This document shows positions 48,470-56,230 of a DNA stretch of 64,000 nt, piece after piece (the stretch's first letter is position 1; each line of letters opens with the position of its first letter). The position numbers and the translations under genes were made by a program. Source of the DNA: Microbacterium allomyrinae. GTDB lineage: Bacteria > Actinomycetota > Actinomycetes > Actinomycetales > Microbacteriaceae. The notes beneath the pieces were generated by a model. The model searched no databases and was not told the origin of the DNA. It saw only the letters and a list, made by a program, of their open reading frames with translations. The DNA is taken from assembly GCF_020682705.1 (NCBI RefSeq), contig NZ_JAGTTN010000002.1, forward strand, positions 372,001-436,000. Direction: 5' to 3'.

Positions 48470-49549
48470 GTGGCGTGGTTCGACAAGATATTCCGCAGAC
48501 CGGTGCAGCTGATGGACTTCGTCCAGGCTGCGCCAGTCGCGTTCGGGTTGGAGTCCCCGAACCAGACCTCGACACTCGCGAAGGTCACGTTCTCGGAGTA
48601 CTTCACCGGCGAGCTGGGCGAGGTGTCGCGGGAAGCGGCGATGCAGATCCCCGCGCTGAAGAAGGCCCGCGACATCTACATCGGCATCATCGCCGGGATG
48701 CCGCTGAAGGAGTTCCAGGGCAACACCGACACCACGCCCGGATGGCTCAAGAACACCGCCACCGGGATCAGCCCCTGGCATCGCGCCGCGTACACGTTCG
48801 ACGACCTGTTCTTCTACGACTGGTCCGCATGGGCGGTCGACCGCGACAAGAGCGGGCAGATCACCGACGGGATCCGTGTCCCCTGGGAACGATGGGAGGC
48901 CAACGACCACGGCCAGGTCCTCGTCGACGGCCGCACCGTGTCCGCCGAGCAGATCATCCTCATCCCCGGCAACGGGTCCGGCGGGATCCTCGCGTGCGGT
49001 GCGTCCACGATCAAGGGATACCGGGCGCTTGAGCGGGCATGGATCGGGCGGGCGCAGAACCCGATCCCGCTGATCGAGCTGCACCAGGTCACTGACGACG
49101 AACTCACCGACGGCGAGCCCGCCGATGAGGAAGACACCGAGCCGGACAACGAGATCCAGGACCTCATCGACACGTGGGCCGCGGCCCGCACGTCGCCGAC
49201 CGGCGCGGTCGGGTTCACTGACAACCGTGTCGAGGTGCGCGTGCACGGCACCGTGAACACCGACCTGTATGTCGAGGGTCGCAATGCCGCCGTGCTCGAT
49301 ATCGCCCGTCTCGTCGGGATGCCGGCCGCGCTGCTGGACGGATCGCAGTCGACCGCGTCGCTGACGTACTCCACGCAGGAGTCGAAGCGCAACGAGTTCG
49401 ACGACTACTCGCTGCCGATGTGGACTTCGCCGATCGAAGCACGCCTGTCGCTCGACGACGTGTCCCCCGCCGGCCGGGTGATCCGCTTCGACCAGTCCGG
49501 TCGCCGCGCCACCGCCGCGCCCACGATCACCCAGCCACAGGAGGACTGA
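48470..49549 (+). CDS. Phage portal protein
   Basis: A 359-residue HK97-type portal, somewhat shorter than usual. The typical order is visible: ALKKARDIYIGIIAGMPLKE near the start, the central DDLFFYDWSAW, LIPGNGSGGILACG and the later DIARLVGMPAALLDG with STASLTYSTQESKRNEF. It forms the ring at the capsid vertex. The GTG start at 48470 gives VAWFDKIF; no strong ribosome site is seen. The capsid gene follows after one base. Confidence 0.9.
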   Translation: MAWFDKIFRRPVQLMDFVQAAPVAFGLESPNQTSTLAKVTFSEYFTGELGEVSREAAMQIPALKKARDIYIGIIAGMPLKEFQGNTDTTPGWLKNTATGISPWHRAAYTFDDLFFYDWSAWAVDRDKSGQITDGIRVPWERWEANDHGQVLVDGRTVSAEQIILIPGNGSGGILACGASTIKGYRALERAWIGRAQNPIPLIELHQVTDDELTDGEPADEEDTEPDNEIQDLIDTWAAARTSPTGAVGFTDNRVEVRVHGTVNTDLYVEGRNAAVLDIARLVGMPAALLDGSQSTASLTYSTQESKRNEFDDYSLPMWTSPIEARLSLDDVSPAGRVIRFDQSGRRATAAPTITQPQED

Positions 49550-49550
49550 G

Positions 49551-51086
49551 ATGACCGATGCACTGTTCGCCGTGGACGTCGCGAAACGACGCATCCGCGG
49601 CCTGCTGATCCCGTACGGGGAACTGTCCAGCCCGTCCGTGAACGGCACTGAGCCGGTGATGTTCGCGAAGGGCAGCGTGACGCTGCCCGCCGACCCGTCG
49701 ATCGTGACTCTCAACGACGGACACGACCAGCTCGAACCCCGCGGCCGCGCCGTCAGCCTCGAGGACACCGACGCCGGCGTGGTGGCAGAGTTCGAGATCG
49801 CCCGCACCCCGGAGGGTGACGCGCTGCTCGCCGCCGCCCAGGCGATGCCACGCCCGTCACTGAGCGCCGAACTCCGCGGCCTGGTACGTCGAGGCGTCAA
49901 CGCTGTGACAGCGCACCTGCGGGGTGCCGCAGTCGTCCCCGCAGGTGCGTTCCAGTCCGCCGCCCTGTTCGCCGCGCTCGACCCGATCACGGAAGACGAC
50001 ATCAGCGATGACCTCGTCGACCGGATCGCCGACGCCGTGATCGAGAAGCTCCAGACCCCCGAGGCCACCCCCGAAGAGAAGAAGGAAGACATGACCGCAT
50101 CTGCTGCTGTCGTGCCGGATGGCCTCACGCCCCCGGCCGCACCGAAGAAGGACCTCACCACCGCCGACGGCCTGTTCGCGGCCGTCGCCGCGTTCAAGTC
50201 CGGCAACGCCGACGCCGTGAAGCCGTACGCCGGCGGCGACGCGCTGTTCGCGATCTCCACCATCCAGCACGCCGGCCCGACGACCGTCACGATCGGCGCG
50301 GACGTGCAGACTCCGGCGTACGTCGGGCAGCTGTGGAAGCGTCGCCGCTACGCCCGCCGGTTCGTGCCGCTGCTCTCCCACGGCGTCCTCACCTCGTACA
50401 AGGTCATCGGGTGGCAGTGGGACGACGGCAAGGAGCCGGTCGTCGGCGACTACGCCGGCAACACGGCCGAGATCCCGTCGAACGCGATCGACACCAAGCA
50501 GGTGACCGCGGATGCCGCGCGCATCGCCGGTGGTCACAAGATCGACCGCCGGTACCTGGACTTCAACGACCAGGGCGTGATCGCGAGCTACTTCGACCAC
50601 ATGGTCGAGGACACCGCCCGCAAGACCGACGCGAAGGCGCTGGCCGCGATCATCGCGAACGCGACCGTGACCGCACCTGGCACCGTCCCGTCCGGCATCG
50701 CCAAGGGCCTCGCCGCGATCGTGGACGGTGCGCTCGACGTCATCGGCACCGAGAACGCGCCGTCGTTCGCGGTCGTCTCCCCGGAGCTGTGGCGCGACAT
50801 CATCCTGTCGCCCAAGGACGACGTACTCGAGTACCTCAACGCCGGCTTCGGACTCGAGGAGGGATCCCTGCAGGGCTTCAAGATCCTCCCCGGCGCGGTC
50901 GGCACCGGGAAGGTCATTGTCGGCGCGAACGAGGCGCTCACGTTCCACGAGCTCGGCGGCGAAGCGCCTATCCGTGTCGAGGGCATCGATCCCCACCACG
51001 GCGCGTTCGACCCGGCCGTGTTCGCCTACTGGGCGGTCATGGTCAACAACGCCGCCGCGGTCCGCTCCGTCACCGTCGCGGCCTGA
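49551..51086 (+). CDS. Prohead protease - major capsid protein fusion
   Basis: A 511-residue fusion. Residues 1-150 resemble an HK97-family prohead protease, with His58 in NDGHDQ and a serine in RPSLSAEL as likely catalytic residues. An acidic helical delta-like stretch (150-180) leads to an HK97-fold capsid protein (about 200-511) with VTADAARIAGGHKIDRRYLD and the E-loop/A-domain region GFKILPGAVG. GGAGG precedes the ATG. The fused layout lets the protease cut itself from the capsid. Confidence 0.87.
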   Translation: MTDALFAVDVAKRRIRGLLIPYGELSSPSVNGTEPVMFAKGSVTLPADPSIVTLNDGHDQLEPRGRAVSLEDTDAGVVAEFEIARTPEGDALLAAAQAMPRPSLSAELRGLVRRGVNAVTAHLRGAAVVPAGAFQSAALFAALDPITEDDISDDLVDRIADAVIEKLQTPEATPEEKKEDMTASAAVVPDGLTPPAAPKKDLTTADGLFAAVAAFKSGNADAVKPYAGGDALFAISTIQHAGPTTVTIGADVQTPAYVGQLWKRRRYARRFVPLLSHGVLTSYKVIGWQWDDGKEPVVGDYAGNTAEIPSNAIDTKQVTADAARIAGGHKIDRRYLDFNDQGVIASYFDHMVEDTARKTDAKALAAIIANATVTAPGTVPSGIAKGLAAIVDGALDVIGTENAPSFAVVSPELWRDIILSPKDDVLEYLNAGFGLEEGSLQGFKILPGAVGTGKVIVGANEALTFHELGGEAPIRVEGIDPHHGAFDPAVFAYWAVMVNNAAAVRSVTVAA

Positions 51087-51104
51087 CCCACAGGGGCGTA
51101 GACG

Positions 51105-51470
51105 ATGGCCACCTGGCATACCCCCGAGACGCTGCGCGAAGAGTGGACCGACGCTGACACGATCAGCGACGACACGCTCGACGCGCTGCTCGAGGTCGCC
51201 CAGGATCAGGTCATCGCCTACGCCCCTTCCCTTCCCGCGGTCGACGTCGCCTGGGTGGACGGTTATCTCGTCCCGGAGTCGCCGTCGAGCATCCCCACCC
51301 GCTATGCGTACGCGCAACTCCGGCAGGTGCAGAACCTCTGGAACGCAGGCCGCGTGGACACCACCGGCGGCATCGGAGACGGTGGCGACTTCGTCATGCG
51401 CCCGCACCCGCTCGACTGGCACGTGAAGGCCATCATTCGACCTAAGCGAGGCAAGCCCCGTGTCCGATGA
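51105..51470 (+). CDS. Head-tail adaptor-like protein
   Basis: A 121-residue protein, mostly helical, with LLEVAQDQVIAYAPSLPA and YAQLRQVQNLWNAGRV followed by PHPLDWHVKAIIRPKRG. These features and its place right after the capsid gene fit the head-completion adaptor family of long-tailed actinophages. It overlaps the next gene by 11 bp. Confidence 0.7.
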   Translation: MATWHTPETLREEWTDADTISDDTLDALLEVAQDQVIAYAPSLPAVDVAWVDGYLVPESPSSIPTRYAYAQLRQVQNLWNAGRVDTTGGIGDGGDFVMRPHPLDWHVKAIIRPKRGKPRVR

Positions 51471-51858
51471 CCAGACCGTTCGCGCCTATCTCGTCGAGCA
51501 GTTGAACCTGCCCGACGACTGGCTCGTCATCCCCGAGCAGCGCTTCCCCGAGACGCTGAGCGTGACGACCGTCGTGCTGCAGCACACTCGCATCGAGCAC
51601 CTGGCCGCCGCCCCAATCGGGAACCTCGAGCACCAGGTCGTACTCTCCGTGCTCGACCCTCACACCGACATCGCCGCAGCAGAGAACGCGCTCGACGATG
51701 CCGTGACTGAGGTGATCGGCCGTATCGATGCGCACTCACGAATCGGATGGACGACCGCCGACAAGGTCATGCACCGCGATACCTACCCGGCGTGGAACAT
51801 CACGCTCACTGTCATCACCGGGCGTCCTCCGCTGCCCGCCCCGCCTGAGGCGGAATAA
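51460..51858 (+). CDS. Neck or tail-terminator-like protein
   Basis: A 132-residue protein. VRAYLVEQLNLPDDWLVIP near the start and YPAWNITLTVITGRPPLP at the end resemble actinophage tail terminator or neck proteins. It is coupled to its neighbours on both sides (11-bp overlap upstream, one-base TAATG overlap downstream). In the satellite reading it would form the joint to which a helper tail attaches. Confidence 0.6.
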   Translation: MSDDQTVRAYLVEQLNLPDDWLVIPEQRFPETLSVTTVVLQHTRIEHLAAAPIGNLEHQVVLSVLDPHTDIAAAENALDDAVTEVIGRIDAHSRIGWTTADKVMHRDTYPAWNITLTVITGRPPLPAPPEAE

Positions 51859-52352
51859 TGACGGGCCGCATCTCACTGCTCGTCTCCCGCGACCTGTCGA
51901 CGCTCATCCAAGCGGCGCAGTCGCTCGACCGGGAAGTCGCCGCGCAGAACCGCAGGCACACGCGCGCCAACGTCGAGCCGATGTGGCGTGAGGAGATCAC
52001 GCATCGCACCGGCACCCGACTGCAGACCCGCGTGCTCGTCGACACGGCCCGGGTGAGCGTCACCGACACGAACGTCACCCTCAAGTCGGCGCACATCAGC
52101 AAGGTGCACGGCACGCCCGCCGACCTGCTCAAGGGTGGTGCCGAGTTCGGCGCGAACGAGAACAAGGTCATCACCGTGAAGCGCAAGGGCCGCACCTACA
52201 GGCGCCGGCTCGGGAACGCGTTCGGCGGGCCGCGCCGCGCCGGCAACGTATTCCACCCGGCCGCGTACGCGTTCATCCCGCGTGCCTCGTCGCTGTGGAT
52301 GCAGACCACCTATCGCACGGTCGCAGAGACCTTCGAGAAGGCGGGCGCCTGA
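51858..52352 (+). CDS. HK97 gp10-like neck protein
   Basis: A 164-residue basic protein. Its order after the adaptor and terminator-like genes, the N-terminal helical region and the middle VDTARVSVTDTNVTLKSAHI with later HPAAYAFIPRASS suggest the gp10/neck group. The match is by pattern and position, so it is tentative. The start shares one base with the preceding TAA. Confidence 0.55.
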   Translation: MTGRISLLVSRDLSTLIQAAQSLDREVAAQNRRHTRANVEPMWREEITHRTGTRLQTRVLVDTARVSVTDTNVTLKSAHISKVHGTPADLLKGGAEFGANENKVITVKRKGRTYRRRLGNAFGGPRRAGNVFHPAAYAFIPRASSLWMQTTYRTVAETFEKAGA

Positions 52353-52353
52353 C

Positions 52354-53760
52354 ATGGCCAAGGGCTACACCGTTGGCATCGCGTCCGAGACGAAGGCCTT
52401 CAAGCAGGGCATCGAGTCCGGCGTCATCGACCCGCTCGAGGACGCGCAGCGAGAGCTGCTCGCACTCGGGCGGAGCCGCGGCCCCGAGCAGCTGGAGACC
52501 GACCTCAAGGGCGCGCAGAAGGCGACCGAGAAGCTCTCTGAAGAGATCGACACCACCCGTCGCGACCTCGAGCGGATGGGCCGCTCAGGCAAGGACTCCG
52601 CGCAGGACATCGGCGAGGGTCTGTCGACGGTCAAGGATGAAGCGCGACAGTCCGGCAAGGAAGCAGCAGCGTCGTTCTCGGGAGAGTTCGACGACGTCGC
52701 CGACTTCGTACAGGAAGTGATCGCGAACGCGTTCGAGGGTTTCGGCCCCGCAGGAGCGGCCGCAGGCATCGCGGTCGCCGCCGTGATTGGCACGGTCCTG
52801 AGCAACGCGCAGGCCGCGCAGGAGAAGCTCGCCGACGCCCGTGAGAAGGCTGTCGATCTCGCGTCCACGATGTACGAGAACGGCGGCAAGCTCCCGATCG
52901 CCGAGCGGGTCGAGGAACTCCTGACCTACCTCGGCTCGGAGCGCCTGGCCCGCAACCCGGTCGAGAAGATCGCCGACAACTTCGTCGACCTCGGCACCAA
53001 CATCGACGAGGCACGTGACGCCGCCCGGACGGCAAGGGTCCCGTTCGAGGATCTCGTGAAGGCGCTGTCTGGGTCGAACCTCTCCGACTCCCGCAGCATG
53101 CTCAGCGCGATCAACGACGAACTGGCACGCCTCGACCGCGCCGCCGGCGACGTCGACCTCACAGCCTGGCAGGAGCAGAAAGACGCGCTATCGAACGTCA
53201 AGACCGAGCTCGAGTCCGTCATCAAGCAGTCCGAGCTTGCCCGTGACCTGTACAACTCGACGGAGTTCCTCAGCACGCAGAAGCTCGAGAGCCTCGCCGA
53301 GGCGTGGCGAAACGCCGCGGTCGACGCGGGCGGCTACTTCACACAGACCGAGGAAGGCGCAACCTCGTTCGACTGGTCGGCTTACCTCACCGACGGGGAA
53401 GCGACCATCGCGGCCGCAGACGAGATGAAGGCGCGCCTGGTGGGGATGCCGCCCGACATCAAAGCCGAGGCTGAACGGATCTTCGCTGAGCAGGGAGCGG
53501 TGTCCGCGAACGAGTACACCAAGGCGTACGAGTCCGCATCGGCGGCCGACAAGTCCCGGTTCATCAGCATGGCGACAGCGAACGGTGAGGCCGCGGGACT
53601 CGCGCAGGCCAACGCGCTCAAGAACGCATTCGGCACCCCGCAGCTCGAAGCCGTTGCGAAAGTTCGTCTCGATAAGAGCGAGTGGGATCGGTGGGTGCCG
53701 AATCCGAAGACGGGTGTGCTGATGGCGCAGGTCTCCCGCACGATCAACGAGTGGGAGTAG
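52354..53760 (+). CDS. Short tape-measure-like coiled-coil protein
   Basis: A 468-residue protein. The N-terminal 150 residues are strongly heptad-like (LKGAQKATEKLSEEIDTTRR), followed by one hydrophobic patch AAAGIAVAAVIGTVL and further helices. This resembles the start of tape measure proteins but is short, and no tail tube, tail chaperone or fibre gene accompanies it. It could set a short tail, act as a scaffold or be an altered tail fragment. The ATG at 52354 follows the preceding stop by one base. Confidence 0.6.
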   Translation: MAKGYTVGIASETKAFKQGIESGVIDPLEDAQRELLALGRSRGPEQLETDLKGAQKATEKLSEEIDTTRRDLERMGRSGKDSAQDIGEGLSTVKDEARQSGKEAAASFSGEFDDVADFVQEVIANAFEGFGPAGAAAGIAVAAVIGTVLSNAQAAQEKLADAREKAVDLASTMYENGGKLPIAERVEELLTYLGSERLARNPVEKIADNFVDLGTNIDEARDAARTARVPFEDLVKALSGSNLSDSRSMLSAINDELARLDRAAGDVDLTAWQEQKDALSNVKTELESVIKQSELARDLYNSTEFLSTQKLESLAEAWRNAAVDAGGYFTQTEEGATSFDWSAYLTDGEATIAAADEMKARLVGMPPDIKAEAERIFAEQGAVSANEYTKAYESASAADKSRFISMATANGEAAGLAQANALKNAFGTPQLEAVAKVRLDKSEWDRWVPNPKTGVLMAQVSRTINEWE

Positions 53761-53764
53761 TGGA

Positions 53765-53890
53765 ATGCACACTAACGAGATCGAGTCGGCAACATCCCTT
53801 GAGCTCGGGACCCCGCTCGCAGCACCGCTGCAGCCTCACATGCCCCGACATGAAGCGATGAAGCCGCGGGGAACGGCGGAGTGGAAGTGA
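53765..53890 (+). CDS. Small 41-residue protein
   Basis: A 41-codon reading frame from the ATG at 53765 with GGGAG 8 bp upstream. Its TGA at 53888 overlaps the GTG of the sigma-like gene (GTGA), the same coupling seen at other genes of the element. The product is polar, with no known motif. Confidence 0.45.
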   Translation: MHTNEIESATSLELGTPLAAPLQPHMPRHEAMKPRGTAEWK

Positions 53891-54834
53891 CGACGAAGCA
53901 GAACGACATCGTCTGGACCGCCGCGACAACCGACCAGATCATCTCCCGCTATCTCCCCGTGGTGAACGGGCACATCGTGAACAACTACCGCGGGATCGCG
54001 AGGCGCGGCAACTGCCTATGTTCTGTCGAGGATCTACAACAGATCGCGGCAATGCAACTCGTCACGCTGGCCGCGGAATGGGACGCGATCTGCGCGAGCA
54101 AGCAGATCCTTCGCGACGACGAACAAGGACCGCTGTTCTGGGCGTTTCTCAAGCACCGGGTGAAGCAGGCTGTGCTCGAGTTCTTCAATCGCGCAGGGAG
54201 CAAGGGCGTCGGCGCAATCTCTCTCGACGAAACCGCGACTGAAGATGCCAAGGACTTCCGGACATCGCTCCATGCCCCCGGCGACACGCCTGTCGCACAG
54301 ATCATCCGCCGCGACCTGGTCGACTTCTTCGAGATCATGCCTCGACGCGACAAGGTTCTCATCGCCCTCCGCTACTACGACGAGTTGCCATGGTCGCAGG
54401 TCGCCGACATTCTGTCCGCCAACGTGCAGACCACCAGAAATCTGTCGTACCTGGTGGAGGAACGCTGGCGTGTGCACGCCCGCAACATGTTCACCGACTA
54501 TCCGACGGAGGAAGTCCCGCGACGGGCGAAGCATTGGGATCTGCCGGAGACGCTCGAGGTGTATCTCCGCACCCGGCACCGCAAGGACCTTCCCGGTTAC
54601 CTCTGGTTCGTGACAACGTGTTTCCGAGAAGACGTCTCGTACCTTGTCGACGTCCTCGGCAACGAGCACATCAAGATGCCGGGCGCGTTCGAGCCCACAC
54701 TGTCACCCTTCCAGCAAGCGCAGATTGATGCGATGCTGCGCGACGGCGTAAGTACGCTCGAGATCGGGCGCCTCCTCGGGCTGTCCCGCGGCGTCATCAG
54801 CACACACGCAAAGCGCCGCCACGCCGCCGCGTGA
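53887..54834 (+). CDS. Sigma-70-like element protein
   Basis: A 315-residue protein. Residues 20-105 resemble sigma region 2 (LVTLAAEWDAICASK, FLKHRVKQAVLEFFNRAG), and DKVLIALRYYDELPWSQVAD followed by QTTRNLSYLVEERWR resembles region 4. A second C-terminal helix-turn-helix (VSTLEIGRLLGLSRGVISTH) ends the protein. It may direct late transcription of the element. The GTG at 53887 is set by the GTGA overlap and a GGAG upstream. Confidence 0.65.
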   Translation: MTTKQNDIVWTAATTDQIISRYLPVVNGHIVNNYRGIARRGNCLCSVEDLQQIAAMQLVTLAAEWDAICASKQILRDDEQGPLFWAFLKHRVKQAVLEFFNRAGSKGVGAISLDETATEDAKDFRTSLHAPGDTPVAQIIRRDLVDFFEIMPRRDKVLIALRYYDELPWSQVADILSANVQTTRNLSYLVEERWRVHARNMFTDYPTEEVPRRAKHWDLPETLEVYLRTRHRKDLPGYLWFVTTCFREDVSYLVDVLGNEHIKMPGAFEPTLSPFQQAQIDAMLRDGVSTLEIGRLLGLSRGVISTHAKRRHAAA

Positions 54835-54874
54835 TTCTGGGAGGCGTCAGTGCCCCCCCTGGCAGGATGACGTC

Positions 54875-55195
54875 ATGACCGATGACTACGCGGCCCAACT
54901 CGAGGTGAGGTTGCGACTGCAGGCTGTGCTGTCCGCGGCTGTGCGGTACGACGACGCCAAGACCGATCCGAGCGAGGAGACCGCGGCGCAGAGAGAGCTC
55001 TTCGCCGCAAGTCGATCACTGCTGGCTTCCGGAGACCACCCTCCGGAGTTCTATGTCTCCCTCGTCGCTGACGCAGCAATGCGCTACGTCAACTCGGCCG
55101 CCAACGATCTGGGCATCGACCTCCCCGCCGAGCTGTTGACGATCGAGCTCGATCTGCTCACAAAGATCACCGACGACGACGCCACCGATGATTGA
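54875..55195 (+). CDS. Element protein of unknown function
   Basis: A 106-residue acidic, mostly helical protein with no recognised motif. The ATG at 54875 is preceded by CAGGAT 6 bp away, so it may have its own promoter. It starts a group of short genes at the right end of the element. Confidence 0.5.
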   Translation: MTDDYAAQLEVRLRLQAVLSAAVRYDDAKTDPSEETAAQRELFAASRSLLASGDHPPEFYVSLVADAAMRYVNSAANDLGIDLPAELLTIELDLLTKITDDDATDD

Positions 55196-55292
55196 CCGGT
55201 GAGCACGCAGCCGCGGCGGCACGCGTCCCGAACAACGTCGGAGCCGATGGCTACAGTGGCGGGATCCGAACCTTTGAATGGGGGCCCGAACC

Positions 55293-55508
55293 ATGGGTGT
55301 GAAGATCCACTACAACGGCACGACCTACGAACCGATGGAACTCGACGCCGAGCAGGCAGAGCGCGACATCGTCGACCTCATCGCGGACGGTGGCGGCGCG
55401 TACCGCGTGAACACGAATGGCGGATGGATCAGCCTCGTGGTGACGCCGAGCATCCCGCTGGTGATCGAGCATCTCGAGCCGGTCGACGTGATGTCGACGA
55501 TCGGCTGA
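55293..55508 (+). CDS. Small paralogous element protein, copy 1
   Basis: A 71-residue protein that aligns with the 77-residue product at 55733: VKIHYNGTTYE against VKIHYGGEVYE, and RVNTNGGWISLVVTPSIP against RVNTAAGWVSLLVTPNIP. The ATG at 55293 gives the matching N-terminus; an in-frame ATG 15 bp earlier is possible. A small beta-rich fold is likely; function unknown. Confidence 0.6.
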   Translation: MGVKIHYNGTTYEPMELDAEQAERDIVDLIADGGGAYRVNTNGGWISLVVTPSIPLVIEHLEPVDVMSTIG

Positions 55509-55512
55509 TCCG

Positions 55513-55722
55513 ATGGTCAGCAGCTGGCGTGAACTCATCCTCGAAGGCATCCAGCAATGCCACACGGCGACAGCGATCGCCGTCCAGCTGAAGACGCACC
55601 GGGATCCAGCCGTTGCCGAACTGGCCAAGGCTGTTCACTTCCTCTCGTTCGGCATCCAACAGATCGGACTCGCTCTCTCTGATGAAGGCCGCATCGACGA
55701 TCTGCCGATCCGACGCGCGTAG
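55513..55722 (+). CDS. Small element protein between the paralogues
   Basis: A 69-residue helical protein (LILEGIQQCHTATAIAVQLK) starting 4 bp after copy 1 and ending 10 bp before copy 2. No family was recognised. Confidence 0.45.
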   Translation: MVSSWRELILEGIQQCHTATAIAVQLKTHRDPAVAELAKAVHFLSFGIQQIGLALSDEGRIDDLPIRRA

Positions 55723-55732
55723 TTCGCATCCG

Positions 55733-55966
55733 ATGCGCGTGAAGATCCATTACGGCGGCGAGGTCTACGAGTCGACACAACTCCGCGCCGACCACGTCGA
55801 GCGGGAGATCGCCGACATCGTCTCCGGCGGTGATTGTGGCTTCCTACGAGTCAACACGGCAGCCGGCTGGGTGAGCCTGCTCGTGACTCCCAACATCCCG
55901 ATTGCTGTAGCGTCCGACACCTCCGTCGAGCCGAAGTCCGACTACAACTGGTTCACGCCTGAGTAG
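55733..55966 (+). CDS. Small paralogous element protein, copy 2
   Basis: A 77-residue paralogue of the protein at 55293, about half identical, with a longer acidic C-terminus ending in WFTPE. It is the last gene before the attR region. Function unknown. Confidence 0.6.
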   Translation: MRVKIHYGGEVYESTQLRADHVEREIADIVSGGDCGFLRVNTAAGWVSLLVTPNIPIAVASDTSVEPKSDYNWFTPE

Positions 55967-56007
55967 GTCCGCAGACGTCTCGTGGAGGTCCGCAGAAAGT
56001 CCGCAGA
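55966..56007 (+). repeat. Integrase arm-type repeats, right end
   Basis: GGTCCGCAGA at 55966 and 55987 and AGTCCGCAGA at 55998 are in the same orientation. The last two are 11 bp apart, matching the pair at the left end. Confidence 0.6.
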
Positions 56008-56112
56008 AGTCCCACAACCCCCCCATCATCGACACTCGCGGACAACGTGGAAACCGCGGAATCACGCGGGAGACACCACCCACCGCCACCCACCGCGAAC
56101 CCGGCGAAACTC

Positions 56113-56132
56113 CGAGCTGTACTTCGGCGTCT
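56113..56132 (+). repeat. attR core and remnant of the original glnA 3' end
   Basis: The second copy of the 20-bp core is here followed by GA, giving the original glnA TGA stop. The native glnA terminator follows at 56153, showing that this side is the ancestral chromosome. Confidence 0.9.
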
Positions 56133-56152
56133 GAGCCGTAACCGGATGTGAG

Positions 56153-56183
56153 AAGGGGCCCTGGGAGACCAGGGCCCCTTTCT
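56153..56183 (+). terminator. Original glnA terminator, displaced by the element
   Basis: A 12-bp perfect stem (56153-56164 with 56169-56180) with GAGA loop, ending in CTTTCT. It lies 20 bp after the remnant stop of glnA in attR, so it terminated glnA before the insertion. It may still stop transcripts leaving the element. Confidence 0.85.
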
Positions 56184-56230
56184 GCATCTGCGCGTGGGAT
56201 GCGCGCGCCGACGTCTATTGGGTCGGCCGA

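Larger units (their letters stand above)
41498..56132. mobile_element. Integrated 14.6-kb phage-satellite-like element
   Basis: The element is bounded by a 20-bp direct repeat of the glnA 3' end. It carries a tyrosine integrase, repressor, excisionase-like gene, a replication protein with iterons, HNH nuclease, large terminase, portal, protease-capsid fusion, neck proteins, a short tape-measure-like protein and a sigma-like factor. Tail tube, tail fibre, endolysin and holin genes are not recognisable. Capsid-forming phage-inducible islands have this gene content. A prophage that lost its tail and lysis genes is the alternative. Confidence 0.85.

Noticed and set aside
41498..56132. A complete inducible prophage
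   Set aside because: At 14.6 kb with no recognisable tail tube, fibre, endolysin or holin gene, it cannot encode a full long-tailed phage by itself.
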